This document shows positions 13,966-23,221 of a stretch of DNA of 64,000 nt, one piece after another. The position numbers and the translations under genes are program-made. Within the stretch, counting starts at the first letter, position 1; the number at the start of each line of letters is the position of its first letter. The stretch is from NCBI RefSeq assembly GCF_017349075.1, contig NZ_JAFMOF010000004.1, positions 248,001 to 312,000 of the forward strand. The letters run 5' to 3'. The DNA is from Streptomyces triculaminicus (GTDB taxonomy: Bacteria > Actinomycetota > Actinomycetes > Streptomycetales > Streptomycetaceae). The notes under the pieces were generated by a model. The model saw only the letters and a program-made list of their open reading frames with translations. It ran no database searches and was not told the DNA's origin.

Positions 13966-16083
13966 ATGCTTGTGAAGAAGACCGCCCGCCGTGGCGCGTC
14001 CCTGCTCCTCGTGACCGCGATCGCGTCGGCCGCCCTGGCCACCGGGACGGCCCAGGCCGAGTCCCGGCAGTCCGACGGGATGCCGGTGGTCTCGACGGGC
14101 ACCCTCGGTCACGGTGCCGCCGCCGGAAGCCGCGTCACGCGGCAGCAGGTGCTGGACCGGGCGAGAGACTGGGCCGCCAACAAGGTTCCGTACAGCGAAA
14201 ACGGCCTCAGCTCGCCCTACAACTGGTACAAGGACGAGGCGACGGGCGGCTGGTACCGCCAGGACTGCTCGGGCTACGTCTCCATGGCCTGGATGCTCGA
14301 CCAGAGCCGCAACACCTGGTCCCTGCGCGATGTCACGACCCGGATCAGCAGGTCCGACCTCAAGCCCGGCGACATCCTCAACAACACGCAGAGCCACGTC
14401 ATCATCTTCGCCGGGTGGATCGACAAGTCGGCCCAGAAGTTCTACTACTACTCCGAGAGCGGCCGCAGAGTGGTCACTCAGCGCTATGTGGGGAACTTCA
14501 ACGACTCCTGGCTCTCGGGCCACCCCACCGACGGCTACGGGGCGTACCGCTACGACAAGATAGTCGACGGGCCCGTCACCCCCGAGCCGGGCGCCGAGGA
14601 CACCAGCGCAAGCCCGGCCGTGGCCAAGGTGACCGGCCCGGCGGACCAGGCGATCCTGGACGGTCAGGTCTCCCTCACCGCCTCGGCATCCGAGAGCGTC
14701 GGCACCCCCTCGGGCATGGAGTTCTACGTCGACGGCCGGCCGGTGGATTCCGTCGCCAGCCCCGGCACCGAGTTCGCCGCGTCGCTGGACACCACCGAAC
14801 TGGCGGACGGCCCGCACACCCTGACCGTCCGGGCCAAGAACGCCGCAGGGAAGGACGGCCCGATGTCCGCCGCCTCCGGCTTCTTCGTCGCCAACAAGGC
14901 GGTGCCCAGCACCACCACCGGCGACTTCGACGGCGACGGCAAGGCCGACATCGCCGTCCTCTACAACAACGGCAGGTCCGACGCGGGCAAGAACATGACC
15001 TCGCTGTACAAGTTCACCAGCAACGGTCACGGCTTCGACGCCCCCGTCAAGGTGTGGGACAACGAGGCGTCGTCCGCCGGAAGCTGGAACGCCGACCGCA
15101 GCAAGATGACCGTCGGGGACTTCAACGGCGACGGGAAGACGGACGTCGCGGTCCTGTACAACGACGGCCGGGACGACACCGGTGACTTCCGCACCTCGCT
15201 GTACGAGTTCATCAGCGACGGCAAGTCGTTCAAGGCCCCGGCCAAGGTGTGGGACAACAACGACCGGACCACGGGCAGCTGGACCTGGGAGCGCAGCAAG
15301 CCGGTCGCGGGCGACTTCAACGGCGACGGCAAGGCGGACGTCGGCATCCTCTACAACGAGGGTCAGGGCGACGACAACATGAACCACACGGCCTTCCACG
15401 TCATGTACTCGTACGACGGCGGGATCCGGGGCCCGAAGCGGGTCTGGGACAACAACGACCGCACCACCGGATCCTGGAACTGGGAGCGCAGCAAGCCCGT
15501 CGCCGGGGACTTCAACGGCGACGGCAAAGCCGACCTCGGCATCCTCTACAACGAGGGCAAGGACAACACCGGCGACTTCCGCACCGCCTTCCACATCGCC
15601 TACGGAACCACCGACGCGATCACCCGGCCGAAGCGGGTCTGGGACAACAACGACCGCACCACCGGATCCTGGAACTGGGAGCGCAGCAAGCCGGTGGCCG
15701 GGGACTTCAACGGCGACGGCAAGGCCGACCTCGGCATGCTCTACGACGAGGGCATGGACAAGTCCGGGAGCAACCGTACGGCCTTCCACATCGCCTACGG
15801 CCGGGCCGACGGCATCAACGCCCCCAAGCGCGCGTGGGACAACAACGACACCACGACCGGCAGCTGGAACGCCGACCGCAGCAAGCTCGTAGCCGGTGAC
15901 TTCGATGGCGACGGCAAGGCCGACCTGGGCGTCCTCTACAACAAGGGCCAGGAGAAGGACGGGAAGAACGAGGTCGCGCTGCACACCTTGGCGGGGCGTG
16001 ACGACGCGGTCTCCCGGCCGGTGAAGGTCTGGGACAACGAGAAGTCCACCAGCTGGAACTGGTACCGCAGCGACCTCGGCTGA
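13966..16083 (+). CDS. secreted NlpC/P60-like hydrolase with Ig-like and FG-GAP/VCBS repeats
   Basis: 705 residues. A signal peptide (about 1-33) ends TGTAQAES. A CHAP/NlpC-P60-like papain-fold domain (about 55-200) has the catalytic Cys in QDCSGYVSMAW and the candidate His in SHVIIFAGW after DLKPGDI. An Ig-like domain follows (FYVDGRPVDS, LADGPHTLTVRA), then six FG-GAP/VCBS units of about 63 residues (DFDGDGKADIAVLY and similar), ending NWYRSDLG. The predicted role is amidase or endopeptidase action on cell-wall peptides outside the cell. The repeats are nearly identical in DNA to those of the upstream Rpf-like protein, so the two share a tail with different heads. ATG 13966 follows ctggaga. 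Confidence 0.87.
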   Translation: MLVKKTARRGASLLLVTAIASAALATGTAQAESRQSDGMPVVSTGTLGHGAAAGSRVTRQQVLDRARDWAANKVPYSENGLSSPYNWYKDEATGGWYRQDCSGYVSMAWMLDQSRNTWSLRDVTTRISRSDLKPGDILNNTQSHVIIFAGWIDKSAQKFYYYSESGRRVVTQRYVGNFNDSWLSGHPTDGYGAYRYDKIVDGPVTPEPGAEDTSASPAVAKVTGPADQAILDGQVSLTASASESVGTPSGMEFYVDGRPVDSVASPGTEFAASLDTTELADGPHTLTVRAKNAAGKDGPMSAASGFFVANKAVPSTTTGDFDGDGKADIAVLYNNGRSDAGKNMTSLYKFTSNGHGFDAPVKVWDNEASSAGSWNADRSKMTVGDFNGDGKTDVAVLYNDGRDDTGDFRTSLYEFISDGKSFKAPAKVWDNNDRTTGSWTWERSKPVAGDFNGDGKADVGILYNEGQGDDNMNHTAFHVMYSYDGGIRGPKRVWDNNDRTTGSWNWERSKPVAGDFNGDGKADLGILYNEGKDNTGDFRTAFHIAYGTTDAITRPKRVWDNNDRTTGSWNWERSKPVAGDFNGDGKADLGMLYDEGMDKSGSNRTAFHIAYGRADGINAPKRAWDNNDTTTGSWNADRSKLVAGDFDGDGKADLGVLYNKGQEKDGKNEVALHTLAGRDDAVSRPVKVWDNEKSTSWNWYRSDLG

Positions 16084-16115
16084 GCCGGGGCACGGCCGCC
16101 GCAAGGCGCCGGCTC

Positions 16116-16152
16116 GCTCCGAGCCGACCGCGGTGTGCGGTCGGCCCGGAGC
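16116..16152 (+). terminator. hairpin terminator after the NlpC/P60-like gene
   Basis: 16-base arms (16116-16131 / 16137-16152) with a single mismatch and a 5-base loop, followed by tgtttcccc. Confidence 0.85.
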
Positions 16153-16175
16153 TGTTTCCCCCTCCTGGGCAGGGC

Positions 16176-16355
16176 TCAGAAGTCGTAGGGCTTGGCGGTG
16201 TTCCAGTTGAGGACGTCGGCCTCGGTCCAGGTGAACTTCGACGGCGTGCCGTCGCTGCCGAAGGAGGTCCGTTCGACGGCCGGACCGGTGTCGCCCGTCC
16301 GGTCGCGCATGGCGATGGAGAAGTCCTCCGAGGTGTGGGTGTTCACGTTGTCGGA
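16176..16355 (-). pseudogene. C-terminal fragment of an unidentified protein
   Basis: The frame reads SDNVNTHTSEDFSIAMRD, then SFGSDGTPSKFTWTEADVLN and ends NTAKPYDF at a TGA (16176-16178). Codon use is coding-like, but I do not recognise the family. It is joined without a break to the truncated FAD monooxygenase, in the frame that monooxygenase reaches after its second frameshift, so the junction (about 16356-16362) is a deletion or recombination scar. Confidence 0.5.
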
Positions 16356-17127
16356 GAAGTAGCGCGAGAGCCACCGGGGGTTTGCGGATGCCCAGGTCCC
16401 GTCCCAGCAGTGCGCGGGTCTGCTCGCGCACCTCCTCCAGGGTCAGCGGTTCGCCGGTGCCGTGGTGCATGGTGGCCGTGGAGAGCCCCGCCAGTCGGTG
16501 GACGCCGTCGCCGATCGGGGCCGCCAGGAACGAACCGGCCGGCCCGGTGGCGGCGAGCGGCACAGTGGGCGGATCGTCGAGTTCGACGTCGGCGAGCCAC
16601 CCGGTCAGGGTGGTGTCCTGACCGGGGAAGTCGATGCCGGCCGCCTGGCGCACCGCACTGCGGGTGCCGTCGCAGCCCACCACCCAGCGGGCCCGCACGG
16701 TCCGGTGGGTGCCGTCGGCCCGGATCACCGTCTCGACGGCGTCCGGCCCCTGGGTGGGCGAGACGACCTCCTCCCCGCGCAGCACCCGGGCGCCCACGGC
16801 GACCGCGTGCTCCTCCAAGAGCTGTTCGGTGACGGACTGACCGAGCGCCAGCATGAAGGGGTGCACCGCCCCGACGGTGGAGAAGTCCAGCCGGGTGGTC
16901 GCCGCGCCGAAGTGGCCGGGTCGGCACCGGGGTGCCGCGCTCTATGAACCGTTCCGCGAGGCCGCGGGTGGCGAAGGTGTCCAGCGTGCCGGCTTGCATG
17001 CCGACCGCGCGCGACCGTCCGTCCGGTGCCGCCCGGCGTTCCACGACGGTCACCTCCACCCCGTGCAGCCGCAACTCCGCGGCGAGCCAGAGCCCCACCG
17101 GGCCGGCCCCGGCGATGAGCACGTCGC
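16356..17127 (-). pseudogene. FAD-dependent aromatic monooxygenase, frameshifted and truncated
   Basis: The N-terminus reads VLIAGAGPVGLWLAAELRL (FAD Rossmann motif) with VERR at the end of the second strand. The middle reads RWVVGCDGTRSAVRQAAGID (the DG motif of PHBH-fold hydroxylases). The last recognisable piece is NPRWLSRY, which in this family precedes the GDAAH motif; that motif is missing. The frame shifts near 16915 (one extra C changes GHFGAATT into RPLRRGD) and again near 16380. Such enzymes hydroxylate polyketide or aromatic substrates. It is dead here, flanked on both sides by pieces of unrelated genes. Confidence 0.8.
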
Positions 17128-17860
17128 ACTGGCCTCGCCGAAGAGGAAGACGGACGACCAGCCGGCATCACTGCGCGCGTAACTGCCCACGGCCTGAAGG
17201 GCGAGGAACCCCGTCTCCACCGCGAGCGCACCGGTGATCAGCTCCTTGTACCCGGCCTTGGTACGACGCTCCAGCGCGCCGACAACCCGCAGCGGCGGTT
17301 TCTCCAGCAGCAGAGCCGCGCCCCGCAGCACCGGTACGGGGCCGCATCTCGGCATTGAGCCCGATGCCGAGGCCGAGCAGCGCGAGCTCCACGGGCCCGG
17401 TGGTGAAGACCGCGTCGATCGCGACGAAGACCGTGCTGCCGGCGAATCCGAGCGTCAGACGACGCAGACGCACCGGCCCGAAGACGAGCTCCAGGTCGCG
17501 TGACGCGCCGTCGGCCGGCGCTCCGGGCACGGCGCGTGGGACCGGCACGAGAGTGCGGCCGGTTCCGGTGGTGACCGGCAGGACGAGCGGGGCCTGCCGC
17601 ACTCCGCCCGTGCTCAGCTCGACCAGTACCGCGGTCCCGGGCCCGGCCGTCGTCATATCGGCGGGGAAGCACGGCAGTCGGCGCTCGGCCGCGGAATCGA
17701 CACGATCCAGTGCGGTGTTGAGGGCTACGGCCTGGACCATGTCCCACCGGTCCGGTGTCAGGGCGAAGGCGACGCCGTCCAGCACGAGGTCCGCGCCCGA
17801 GGGGCAGGGCCGTCGGGCCCTGCCCGCGAGGTCTGCCACCGGCATTGGCCGGAAGCACGA
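17128..17860 (-). pseudogene. DUF6603-type protein fragment, frameshifted
   Basis: Two frames joined by a shift near 17350. The first reads LVLDGVAFALTPDRWDMVQA, then LELVFGPVRLRRLTLGFA and TTGPVELALLGLGIGLN. The second reads LLLEKPPLRVVGALERR, YKELITGALAVETGFLALQA and WSSVFLFGEA. The alternation of 'GPVxxxLLGxGL' and 'xPPLxxxGxL..Y.G.....F.L.AxGSY....SVFxF' is the pattern I associate with DUF6603 proteins, which are long secreted-like proteins of unknown function. Only an internal part is present. It runs straight into the monooxygenase fragment. Confidence 0.5.
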
Positions 17861-17874
17861 CCACGCTCAACTCG

Positions 17875-18228
17875 TGCCGTCGGACGAAGACCGGGAGAGC
17901 CGGGCCCTGCCGGTGAGTCTCTACCCGGAGCTGGACGGGGCGTTACTGACGCGGTTCGTCGGCGCGCTGGAGTCGGGCGACACCGCCGGGCTGGCGCCCC
18001 TGCGGGCCGAGGAAGCCACGGAGGCCCGCCGACTGGTCCGGTTCAGCCGGGTGACGGTGTCCGGGGCCTACGGGGCCGGGCTGGACGGCGCGCTGTGGAA
18101 GCACCCGCCCGGCGAACCCCGGCCGCTCCACGGACCCCTTCTATGGCGACGCCAACAAGCTCGGCACCTCCATCACCGTCTCGTCACCGGCCGACGCCCC
18201 CTCCTGCCTCGAAATCCCGCTGGCCTGA
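17875..18228 (+). pseudogene. unidentified plus-strand gene remnant
   Basis: The frame reads SLYPELDGALLTRFVGALE, then EARRLVRFSRVTVSGAYGAG, then shifts near 18130 to a frame reading DPFYGDANKLGTSITVSS and ending CLEIPLA with TGA at 18226. The two pieces together look like the C-terminus of one protein with a frameshift. Family not recognised. Confidence 0.4.
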
Positions 18229-18500
18229 CCGTGGTCCTGTAGCAGTCGTCGACTCCGTACAGGTCCTGACTTGCCCCATCCAGCCGGTCCCGGTGACCCA
18301 GGACGGGGGCGAGGGCTGCGCGGCCTTGGATGATCTGCTGGGCCAGCGGGACGAACAGTGTCTCGGTGATGGTCTGTGAGAGGTGCCGGTCGATTCGGGC
18401 GGCGGTGTCGAGGATCTGGCCAGGCGTTTCGACGTACGCCGCTCCGGCAAGCGGGGGCCAGGTGGTGAGCTCGACATCAGGGCTCGCGCGGAGCGGAGCA
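18229..18500 (-). pseudogene. unidentified minus-strand gene scrap
   Basis: A start-less open frame that reads well as protein: DVELTTWPPLAGAAYVETPG, then ILDTAARIDRHLSQTITETL and VPLAQQIIQGRAALAPVLG. No family recognised. It lies just downstream of the DeoR-type regulator gene on the same strand and may be the ruined remains of a gene once co-transcribed with it. Confidence 0.35.
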
Positions 18501-18506
18501 GTCTTG

Positions 18507-19268
18507 TCAGACGGCCTTGACGATGATGCCGGTGCCTTCGAGCGCGGTGACCTCGTCAGCAGGTGCTGAGGTGTCGGTGACGAGGATGTGCAGCAGTGTG
18601 GCGGGGCCGACGTAGGCGTAGGCGGTGTGGCCGAGCTTGCTGCCGTCGGCGGCGACGATGATGCGGCGCGTGGAGGCGATGCCGGCCTTTTTCACGGCCG
18701 CGTCATCGAGGTCGTAGGCGGTCAGGCCCTCGGCTGCGCTCAGACCACAGCAGCCCATGACGGCAGTGTCGAAGCGCAGCGCCGCCAGGGACGCGAGGGT
18801 GAGGGGGCCCGTGAGGGCTCCCTCGGCGGCCCTCGGCTGCCCGCCGGGCACCATCAGCGTGGCCGCAGCCGGGCCCTCGCCGAGGACACGGATGGCCTGC
18901 AGGGACAGGGGCATCACCGTGACCGGCCGCTGGCGCAGCAGGTGGGCGATCTCCAGGCAGGTGGTGCCGCTGTCGAGGAGGACGGTCTCGCCGTCGGCGA
19001 TGAGCGAGGACACCTCAGCCGCGATGCGGCGTTTGGCATCGACGGCCTCGTGAGCACGCAGCGAGAAGGGCGGCTCCTGGCCCCGGAGCAGCAGGGTGCG
19101 CGCCCCGCCACGGACCCGCTCGAGGACGCCTTGCGCGGCCAGCACGTCGAGGTCGCGCCGGATGGTCATCTCGGAGGCCCCGGTCAGCGCGGCGAGTTCC
19201 TGGACCGTGATCCTGCCCGACTCTCTGACGGCCTGCGCGATCATCCCGTGCCGTTGTGCGTTGCTCAT
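18507..19268 (-). CDS. DeoR-family transcriptional regulator
   Basis: 253 residues. An N-terminal winged helix (about 5-60) carries the DeoR signature ITVQELAALTGASEMTIRRDL and LAAQGVLERVRGGA. A DeoRC sugar-phosphate sensor domain (about 75-235) contains LLDSGTTCLEIAHLL and the closing ADGSKLGHTAYAYVG. Such proteins are usually repressors released by a phosphorylated sugar. ATG 19268 is chosen because it gives the standard N-terminus. It is divergent from an MFS transporter gene 89 bases away with repeats in between, so it most likely controls that transporter and the HAD gene behind it as well as itself. Confidence 0.93.
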   Translation of the reverse strand: MSNAQRHGMIAQAVRESGRITVQELAALTGASEMTIRRDLDVLAAQGVLERVRGGARTLLLRGQEPPFSLRAHEAVDAKRRIAAEVSSLIADGETVLLDSGTTCLEIAHLLRQRPVTVMPLSLQAIRVLGEGPAAATLMVPGGQPRAAEGALTGPLTLASLAALRFDTAVMGCCGLSAAEGLTAYDLDDAAVKKAGIASTRRIIVAADGSKLGHTAYAYVGPATLLHILVTDTSAPADEVTALEGTGIIVKAV

Positions 19269-19277
19269 ACCGCGATT

Positions 19278-19311
19278 GAACACCCCACTAAACGAACACT
19301 CAATGTGTGCG
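19278..19311. promoter_or_regulatory. candidate DeoR operator in the divergent promoter
   Basis: Direct repeat gaacac at 19278-19283 and 19294-19299, 16 bases apart, plus an imperfect palindrome cgaacac-tcaat-gtgtgcg at 19293-19311. It sits between the regulator and transporter starts. Confidence 0.5.
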
Positions 19312-19357
19312 AAGTGACAGTATTCAAACACGTCAGATGTTCTTTACGGTGGCGGGC

Positions 19358-20560
19358 ATGGACCATTCGCTTCGGGCTGCCCGCGTGGCGACCTTTGTCT
19401 ACTTCATTCTTTGCGGCACCACGATGGGCGCCTGGGTGGTGCACATCCCCGCCATCGAAGAGCGCGTGGGCATCAGCCACGCGACACTCGGGGGACTCCT
19501 GGTGCTGCTCGGGCTCGGGGCCTTCCTCGGCATGCAGGCGGCTGGGCGGCTGACCGACCGGCTCGGAGCGCGCATCGTCGTCCCCGCCACTGGCGTTCTG
19601 TGCAGCGCGGCCCTGGTGCTGCCCGGCCTTTCCCGAGACCCGTGGACGCTGGCCGGTGCCCTGCTGGCGTTCGGTTTCTGCAACGGTTGCCTGGATGTGA
19701 GCATGAACGCCCACGCCGTGCACGTCGAGAAGGCGTACGGCCGTCCCGTCATGTCGGCCTTCCACGCCACGTTCTCGGTCGGCGGAGTACTGGCCTCGCT
19801 CGTCGGCGCGGCCGTGGCGAGCGCCGGCCTGAGCCCGGCCGCGGGCATGGCCGGCGTGGGAGCCCTGGGCATCGGGATCGCCCTCGTGTCAGCTCGCGCC
19901 CTGCTGCCGGCCGCACCCCCCGCTACCGACACCGACACTGCGGAACAGGCCGGGCAAGCGCGGGCCGCCAAGCACCGCAACACCAGCGGGCGCATCTGGA
20001 TCCTCGCCGCCCTGGCTCTGATGGTCATGCTGTGCGAGGGAGCCGCCAACGACTGGAGCGCGCTGCACCTCAAGGACATCCTGGGTGCACCCACGAGCAC
20101 TGCCGCCTTCGCATATGGCACCTTCGCGGCAACGATGACCATCGCACGGCTGCTCGCCGACCGCCTCGTCGCCCGGTCCGGGTCCATGGCGGTCCTGCGC
20201 TACGGCGCGGCCACGGCTGCCGTCGGCATCACCATCGTGGCCCTCTCCCCGTGGATATGGGCCGCGTTCGCGGGCTGGGCGCTATTCGGTCTGGGGCTGT
20301 CCGGCTGTGTCCCGCAGTTGTTCAGCGCAGCCGGGCACGCCGACCCGTCCGCTGCAGGAGCCAATGTCTCCCGCGTCGCCGGGCTCGGCTACCTCGGCAT
20401 GCTCACCGGCCCCGCCGCCATCGGCTGGCTGACCCACCTCGTCCCCCTGAACCACGCCTTCGTACTGCTGACCCTGCTGTGCGCGATCACCGCTGTGGCC
20501 GCGGGAGTCCTGCGCACCGGATCCGACCGCACGCACGAGATGACAGCAAGCAGCCACTGA
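19358..20560 (+). CDS. MFS transporter (FucP/YbjJ-like sugar type)
   Basis: 400 residues with 12 predicted membrane helices. Features are LCGTTMGAWVVHIPAIEERV in the first loop, GRLTDRLGARIV as the loop 2-3 signature, and a mid-protein cytosolic loop at about 195-215. The ATG at 19358 opens directly on the first helix region; the in-frame ATG at 19307 lies inside the divergent promoter and is unlikely. Transporters of this type with a DeoR regulator and a HAD phosphatase usually take up or export a sugar or sugar acid. The substrate cannot be told. Confidence 0.88.
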   Translation: MDHSLRAARVATFVYFILCGTTMGAWVVHIPAIEERVGISHATLGGLLVLLGLGAFLGMQAAGRLTDRLGARIVVPATGVLCSAALVLPGLSRDPWTLAGALLAFGFCNGCLDVSMNAHAVHVEKAYGRPVMSAFHATFSVGGVLASLVGAAVASAGLSPAAGMAGVGALGIGIALVSARALLPAAPPATDTDTAEQAGQARAAKHRNTSGRIWILAALALMVMLCEGAANDWSALHLKDILGAPTSTAAFAYGTFAATMTIARLLADRLVARSGSMAVLRYGAATAAVGITIVALSPWIWAAFAGWALFGLGLSGCVPQLFSAAGHADPSAAGANVSRVAGLGYLGMLTGPAAIGWLTHLVPLNHAFVLLTLLCAITAVAAGVLRTGSDRTHEMTASSH

Positions 20561-20592
20561 CCGCCTCTCGGGATCCGGAGGAACCCACCACC

Positions 20593-21261
20593 ATGTCCAC
20601 CGACCGGAACATCGTTCTATTCGACCTCTTCGGGGTCATCGCCCGCCACCAACGCCCGGGCGCCCTGAAAAAGATGGCCGCCCGCTGCCACGCACCCACC
20701 GACACCTTCACCACGGCCTACTGGGCCTGCCGCCCGCCCTACGACGCAGGCCGGCAGTCCGCACCCGAGTACTGGACCGCCGTACTGAGACGGCTGTCCC
20801 TGTCCGTCGATGCCGACACGATCGAGGAACTACGCCTCACCGACATCGACAGTTGGTCACGCGTCGACGACCAGATGATCGCCTACGTCCAGTCCCTCCG
20901 CGAGGTCGCGGAGGTCGCGTTGCTGTCCAACATCCCCTCGGATCACGCGGACGCCTTCCTCGCTGCGCAGCCCTGGCTGCACAACCTGGATCACGTCGCC
21001 TTTTCCGGGAAAATCAAAGTAGCGAAGCCGACCCCAGCAGCCTTCCATCACTGCATCGTCGCCATGCGGGCCGCCCCGACGGACTTCCTCTTCGTCGACG
21101 ACCGCGAGGAGAACGTACGCGCCGCGCTGGCCACCGGCATGAACGGACACCTCTTCACCGACCGCGACGAGCTGGCAGCCGTCATCGACACCTGGTCGAC
21201 GACTCAACGGCCACGTGGAAATGACACGCTTCCTGAGACTGACTCAGCATGCCTGACATGA
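20593..21261 (+). CDS. HAD-like (IA) hydrolase
   Basis: 222 residues of the haloacid dehalogenase superfamily. Motif I is FDLFGVI, motif II LLSNIPSD, motif III the Lys in GKIKVAKPTP, and motif IV FVDDREENV. The second Asp of the usual DxD is replaced by Phe, as in YihX-type proteins (DLGNV), so catalysis may differ from standard phosphatases. It starts 32 bases after the MFS gene with a cggaggaa ribosome site and is probably co-transcribed. The likely role is removing phosphate from a sugar phosphate made in the same pathway. Confidence 0.88.
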   Translation: MSTDRNIVLFDLFGVIARHQRPGALKKMAARCHAPTDTFTTAYWACRPPYDAGRQSAPEYWTAVLRRLSLSVDADTIEELRLTDIDSWSRVDDQMIAYVQSLREVAEVALLSNIPSDHADAFLAAQPWLHNLDHVAFSGKIKVAKPTPAAFHHCIVAMRAAPTDFLFVDDREENVRAALATGMNGHLFTDRDELAAVIDTWSTTQRPRGNDTLPETDSACLT

Positions 21262-21613
21262 CACAGCATGAGAGACGGCAGGCCAGAACGGCCTTTCATG
21301 CCAAGGGATGCGGGACCCTACAGCAAGCCGACCACAACCCCAGCAGCCGTCCGGATGTCGTCATCTCGACTCCGCCGACCCACAAGACGCCGACCCTAGT
21401 GAGTCGACATTCCGGGTGGTCGCGGCATGGATAATCTCGACCAATACCCGGCGCTGAAGGATGCCGGCGCGATGCGGCCGTACAAGAGTTGGGCGCACCC
21501 TCCTGGTGTGCGCCCTCACTCTGCCCGGTGAGCGCCCCACCGCGCGGCCGGAACGAGGGCGATCATCGCGCACGCCCCTGCCAGCTGCCGACCCGGGCGA
21601 TTCAATGTGCTCA
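21262..21613. other. 352-base gap without a gene
   Basis: Short open frames here have no protein-like content. A weak 5-bp hairpin followed by T's (21280-21296) could end the MFS-HAD transcript. I see nothing else. Confidence 0.5.
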
Positions 21614-23221
21614 TCAGTCCTGGGAAGGGAAGGAGTAGTCGTCCCACAGGGCGCGCTCCTTCTCCAGCGGGGCGCGCTCGACGCGAGGCGTCAGGTTCCA
21701 GATGAGGGTGGCCCGGTCCGTGGTCCGGTACGGGCGCCAGCCGGGGGTACCGAGGCGGGCGAACGCCGTCCAGGCGTCCGTCATCGCGTGCGACAGGCGC
21801 GTCAGCGCGGGCCGCTGGGCATCGACGGCCGCGGACCCGCGCGGCACCCACCCGAGGTCGAGGTTGCCGAAGACGAAGGGCATCTCCAACTGGTGCATGG
21901 CACCCAGGTTCTGGGCCTCCGGCACACCCGTCGCATACGGGACATGCCAGTCGAATTGGTAGACGTACGTGGGGCGCCAGCGGGACTGGGCCTCGGCGAG
22001 CCGGAGCGTGGGCACCCGCTCCAACTGGTCGGTGAGCATGGCGTTCACCACCCGGCCCTCGCTCAGCCCGGGGCGGTCCGCGGCGTAGACGTCGTACATC
22101 CGCTGCTTGCGGGCCGCGAGCACGGGCGGGAAGAAAGGGTAGGCGCGGAGTGGCAGCTTGAGCAGGTCCGGGGTGAACAGCGCCCAGAAGTCCGTCTCAT
22201 TGGTGTTGGTGCCGGCCATGACGTCGACGTTGCGGGCGCTGCCCGCGGTGATCCGGTCGACGACAGGGCCGGGGACCAGCGAGCCGTCGATGTACGGCGC
22301 GAAGAACACGGCGCCGGAGAACCCCGGCAGGCCGGCCCGGGTCTTCTTCTGGAGCTCCAGGATCTGCCGCGTGGACAGGGCCTTGAGATCGTCGACGCCG
22401 TGGATGCCGCCGAGCGTGAAGACGCGCTCGGCGGCCGTCCGTGCCGAGTGGGCGGTTTGCACGGCGTTCGCGGGGCCGCTCTCGGCGATGGCGCGTCGGA
22501 AGAGGCGCTCCGGCCGGTCCCCGGCGAGCAGGGCGTCGACGGAGACGGCGCCCGCCGACTGCCCGAAGACGGTGACGTTACCCGGGTCGCCGCCGAAGTC
22601 GCGGACGTGGTCGTGCACCCAGGAGAGCGCGGCGACCTCGTCCCGCAGGCCGTTGTTGCCGGATCCGGCGTACGAGCGGTCCAGGCCGCCGAGTTCCGTC
22701 CAGCCGAGGATCCCCAGGCGGTAATCGGCCGAGACGACGACCGCGTCGCCGCGTGCCGCGAGAGCGGCACCGTCGTCCAGGACGTCGCTCGCGGACTCGT
22801 AGATGTCCTCGCCGCCGTGCAGGAAGACCATGACGGGCTTGTGACCACCGGGTGTGCGGGAGGACCACACGTTAACGTGCAGGCAGTCCTCGACGCCGCT
22901 GCCGTCACCGTCGGCGAGGTCCTGAGGACACGGCGGCTTCGCCTTGTCGGCCAGGAGGGTGTCCTGCCAGGCGGCGGGCGGCTCGGGGGGCCGGAACCGG
23001 CGGGCGCCGGTGGGCGGCGCGGCGTACGGCACACCGAGGTAGGTGCACACACCGCTCTTCTCAACACCCCGCACCGCGCCGAGCGAGGTCCGCGCCCGGC
23101 AGCCGGCCGGGGCGTCGCCGCCGCTGCCCGCCGCGGGGGCGCTCACCGCGGCGGTGAGCGCCAAGCTCATGACAGCCACGGCAAGGTGGCGGCCGTACCG
23201 CCGGCTGTTCCTCGGGAACAC
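21614..23221 (-). CDS. secreted type-B carboxylesterase
   Basis: 535 residues of the alpha/beta-hydrolase para-nitrobenzyl esterase family. A signal peptide spans about 1-40 (ALTAAVSAPAAG). The cysteine-bearing motif EDCLHVNVW is present, as are the oxyanion segment FLHGGEDIYES (normally HGGG), the nucleophile in VFGQSAGAVS, the acid in GTNTNETDF and the His in LGAMHQLEMPFVFGN. It hydrolyses esters or lactones outside the cell; the substrate is unknown. GTG 23221 is chosen since ggagaag lies just upstream and it starts the signal peptide. It is divergent from a lipoprotein gene 188 bases away. The fourth oxyanion-loop residue, normally Gly, is Glu, which may narrow activity. Confidence 0.9.
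   Translation of the reverse strand: MFPRNSRRYGRHLAVAVMSLALTAAVSAPAAGSGGDAPAGCRARTSLGAVRGVEKSGVCTYLGVPYAAPPTGARRFRPPEPPAAWQDTLLADKAKPPCPQDLADGDGSGVEDCLHVNVWSSRTPGGHKPVMVFLHGGEDIYESASDVLDDGAALAARGDAVVVSADYRLGILGWTELGGLDRSYAGSGNNGLRDEVAALSWVHDHVRDFGGDPGNVTVFGQSAGAVSVDALLAGDRPERLFRRAIAESGPANAVQTAHSARTAAERVFTLGGIHGVDDLKALSTRQILELQKKTRAGLPGFSGAVFFAPYIDGSLVPGPVVDRITAGSARNVDVMAGTNTNETDFWALFTPDLLKLPLRAYPFFPPVLAARKQRMYDVYAADRPGLSEGRVVNAMLTDQLERVPTLRLAEAQSRWRPTYVYQFDWHVPYATGVPEAQNLGAMHQLEMPFVFGNLDLGWVPRGSAAVDAQRPALTRLSHAMTDAWTAFARLGTPGWRPYRTTDRATLIWNLTPRVERAPLEKERALWDDYSFPSQD

Noticed and set aside
13813..16866. A 1017-residue minus-strand frame starting as a monooxygenase and continuing through the VCBS gene
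   Set aside because: Only the first 150 residues are monooxygenase; the rest is antisense to the NlpC/P60-like gene after a frameshift.
21249..21434. 61-residue open frame after the HAD gene
   Set aside because: Overlaps the HAD end, no ribosome site, no protein-like content.
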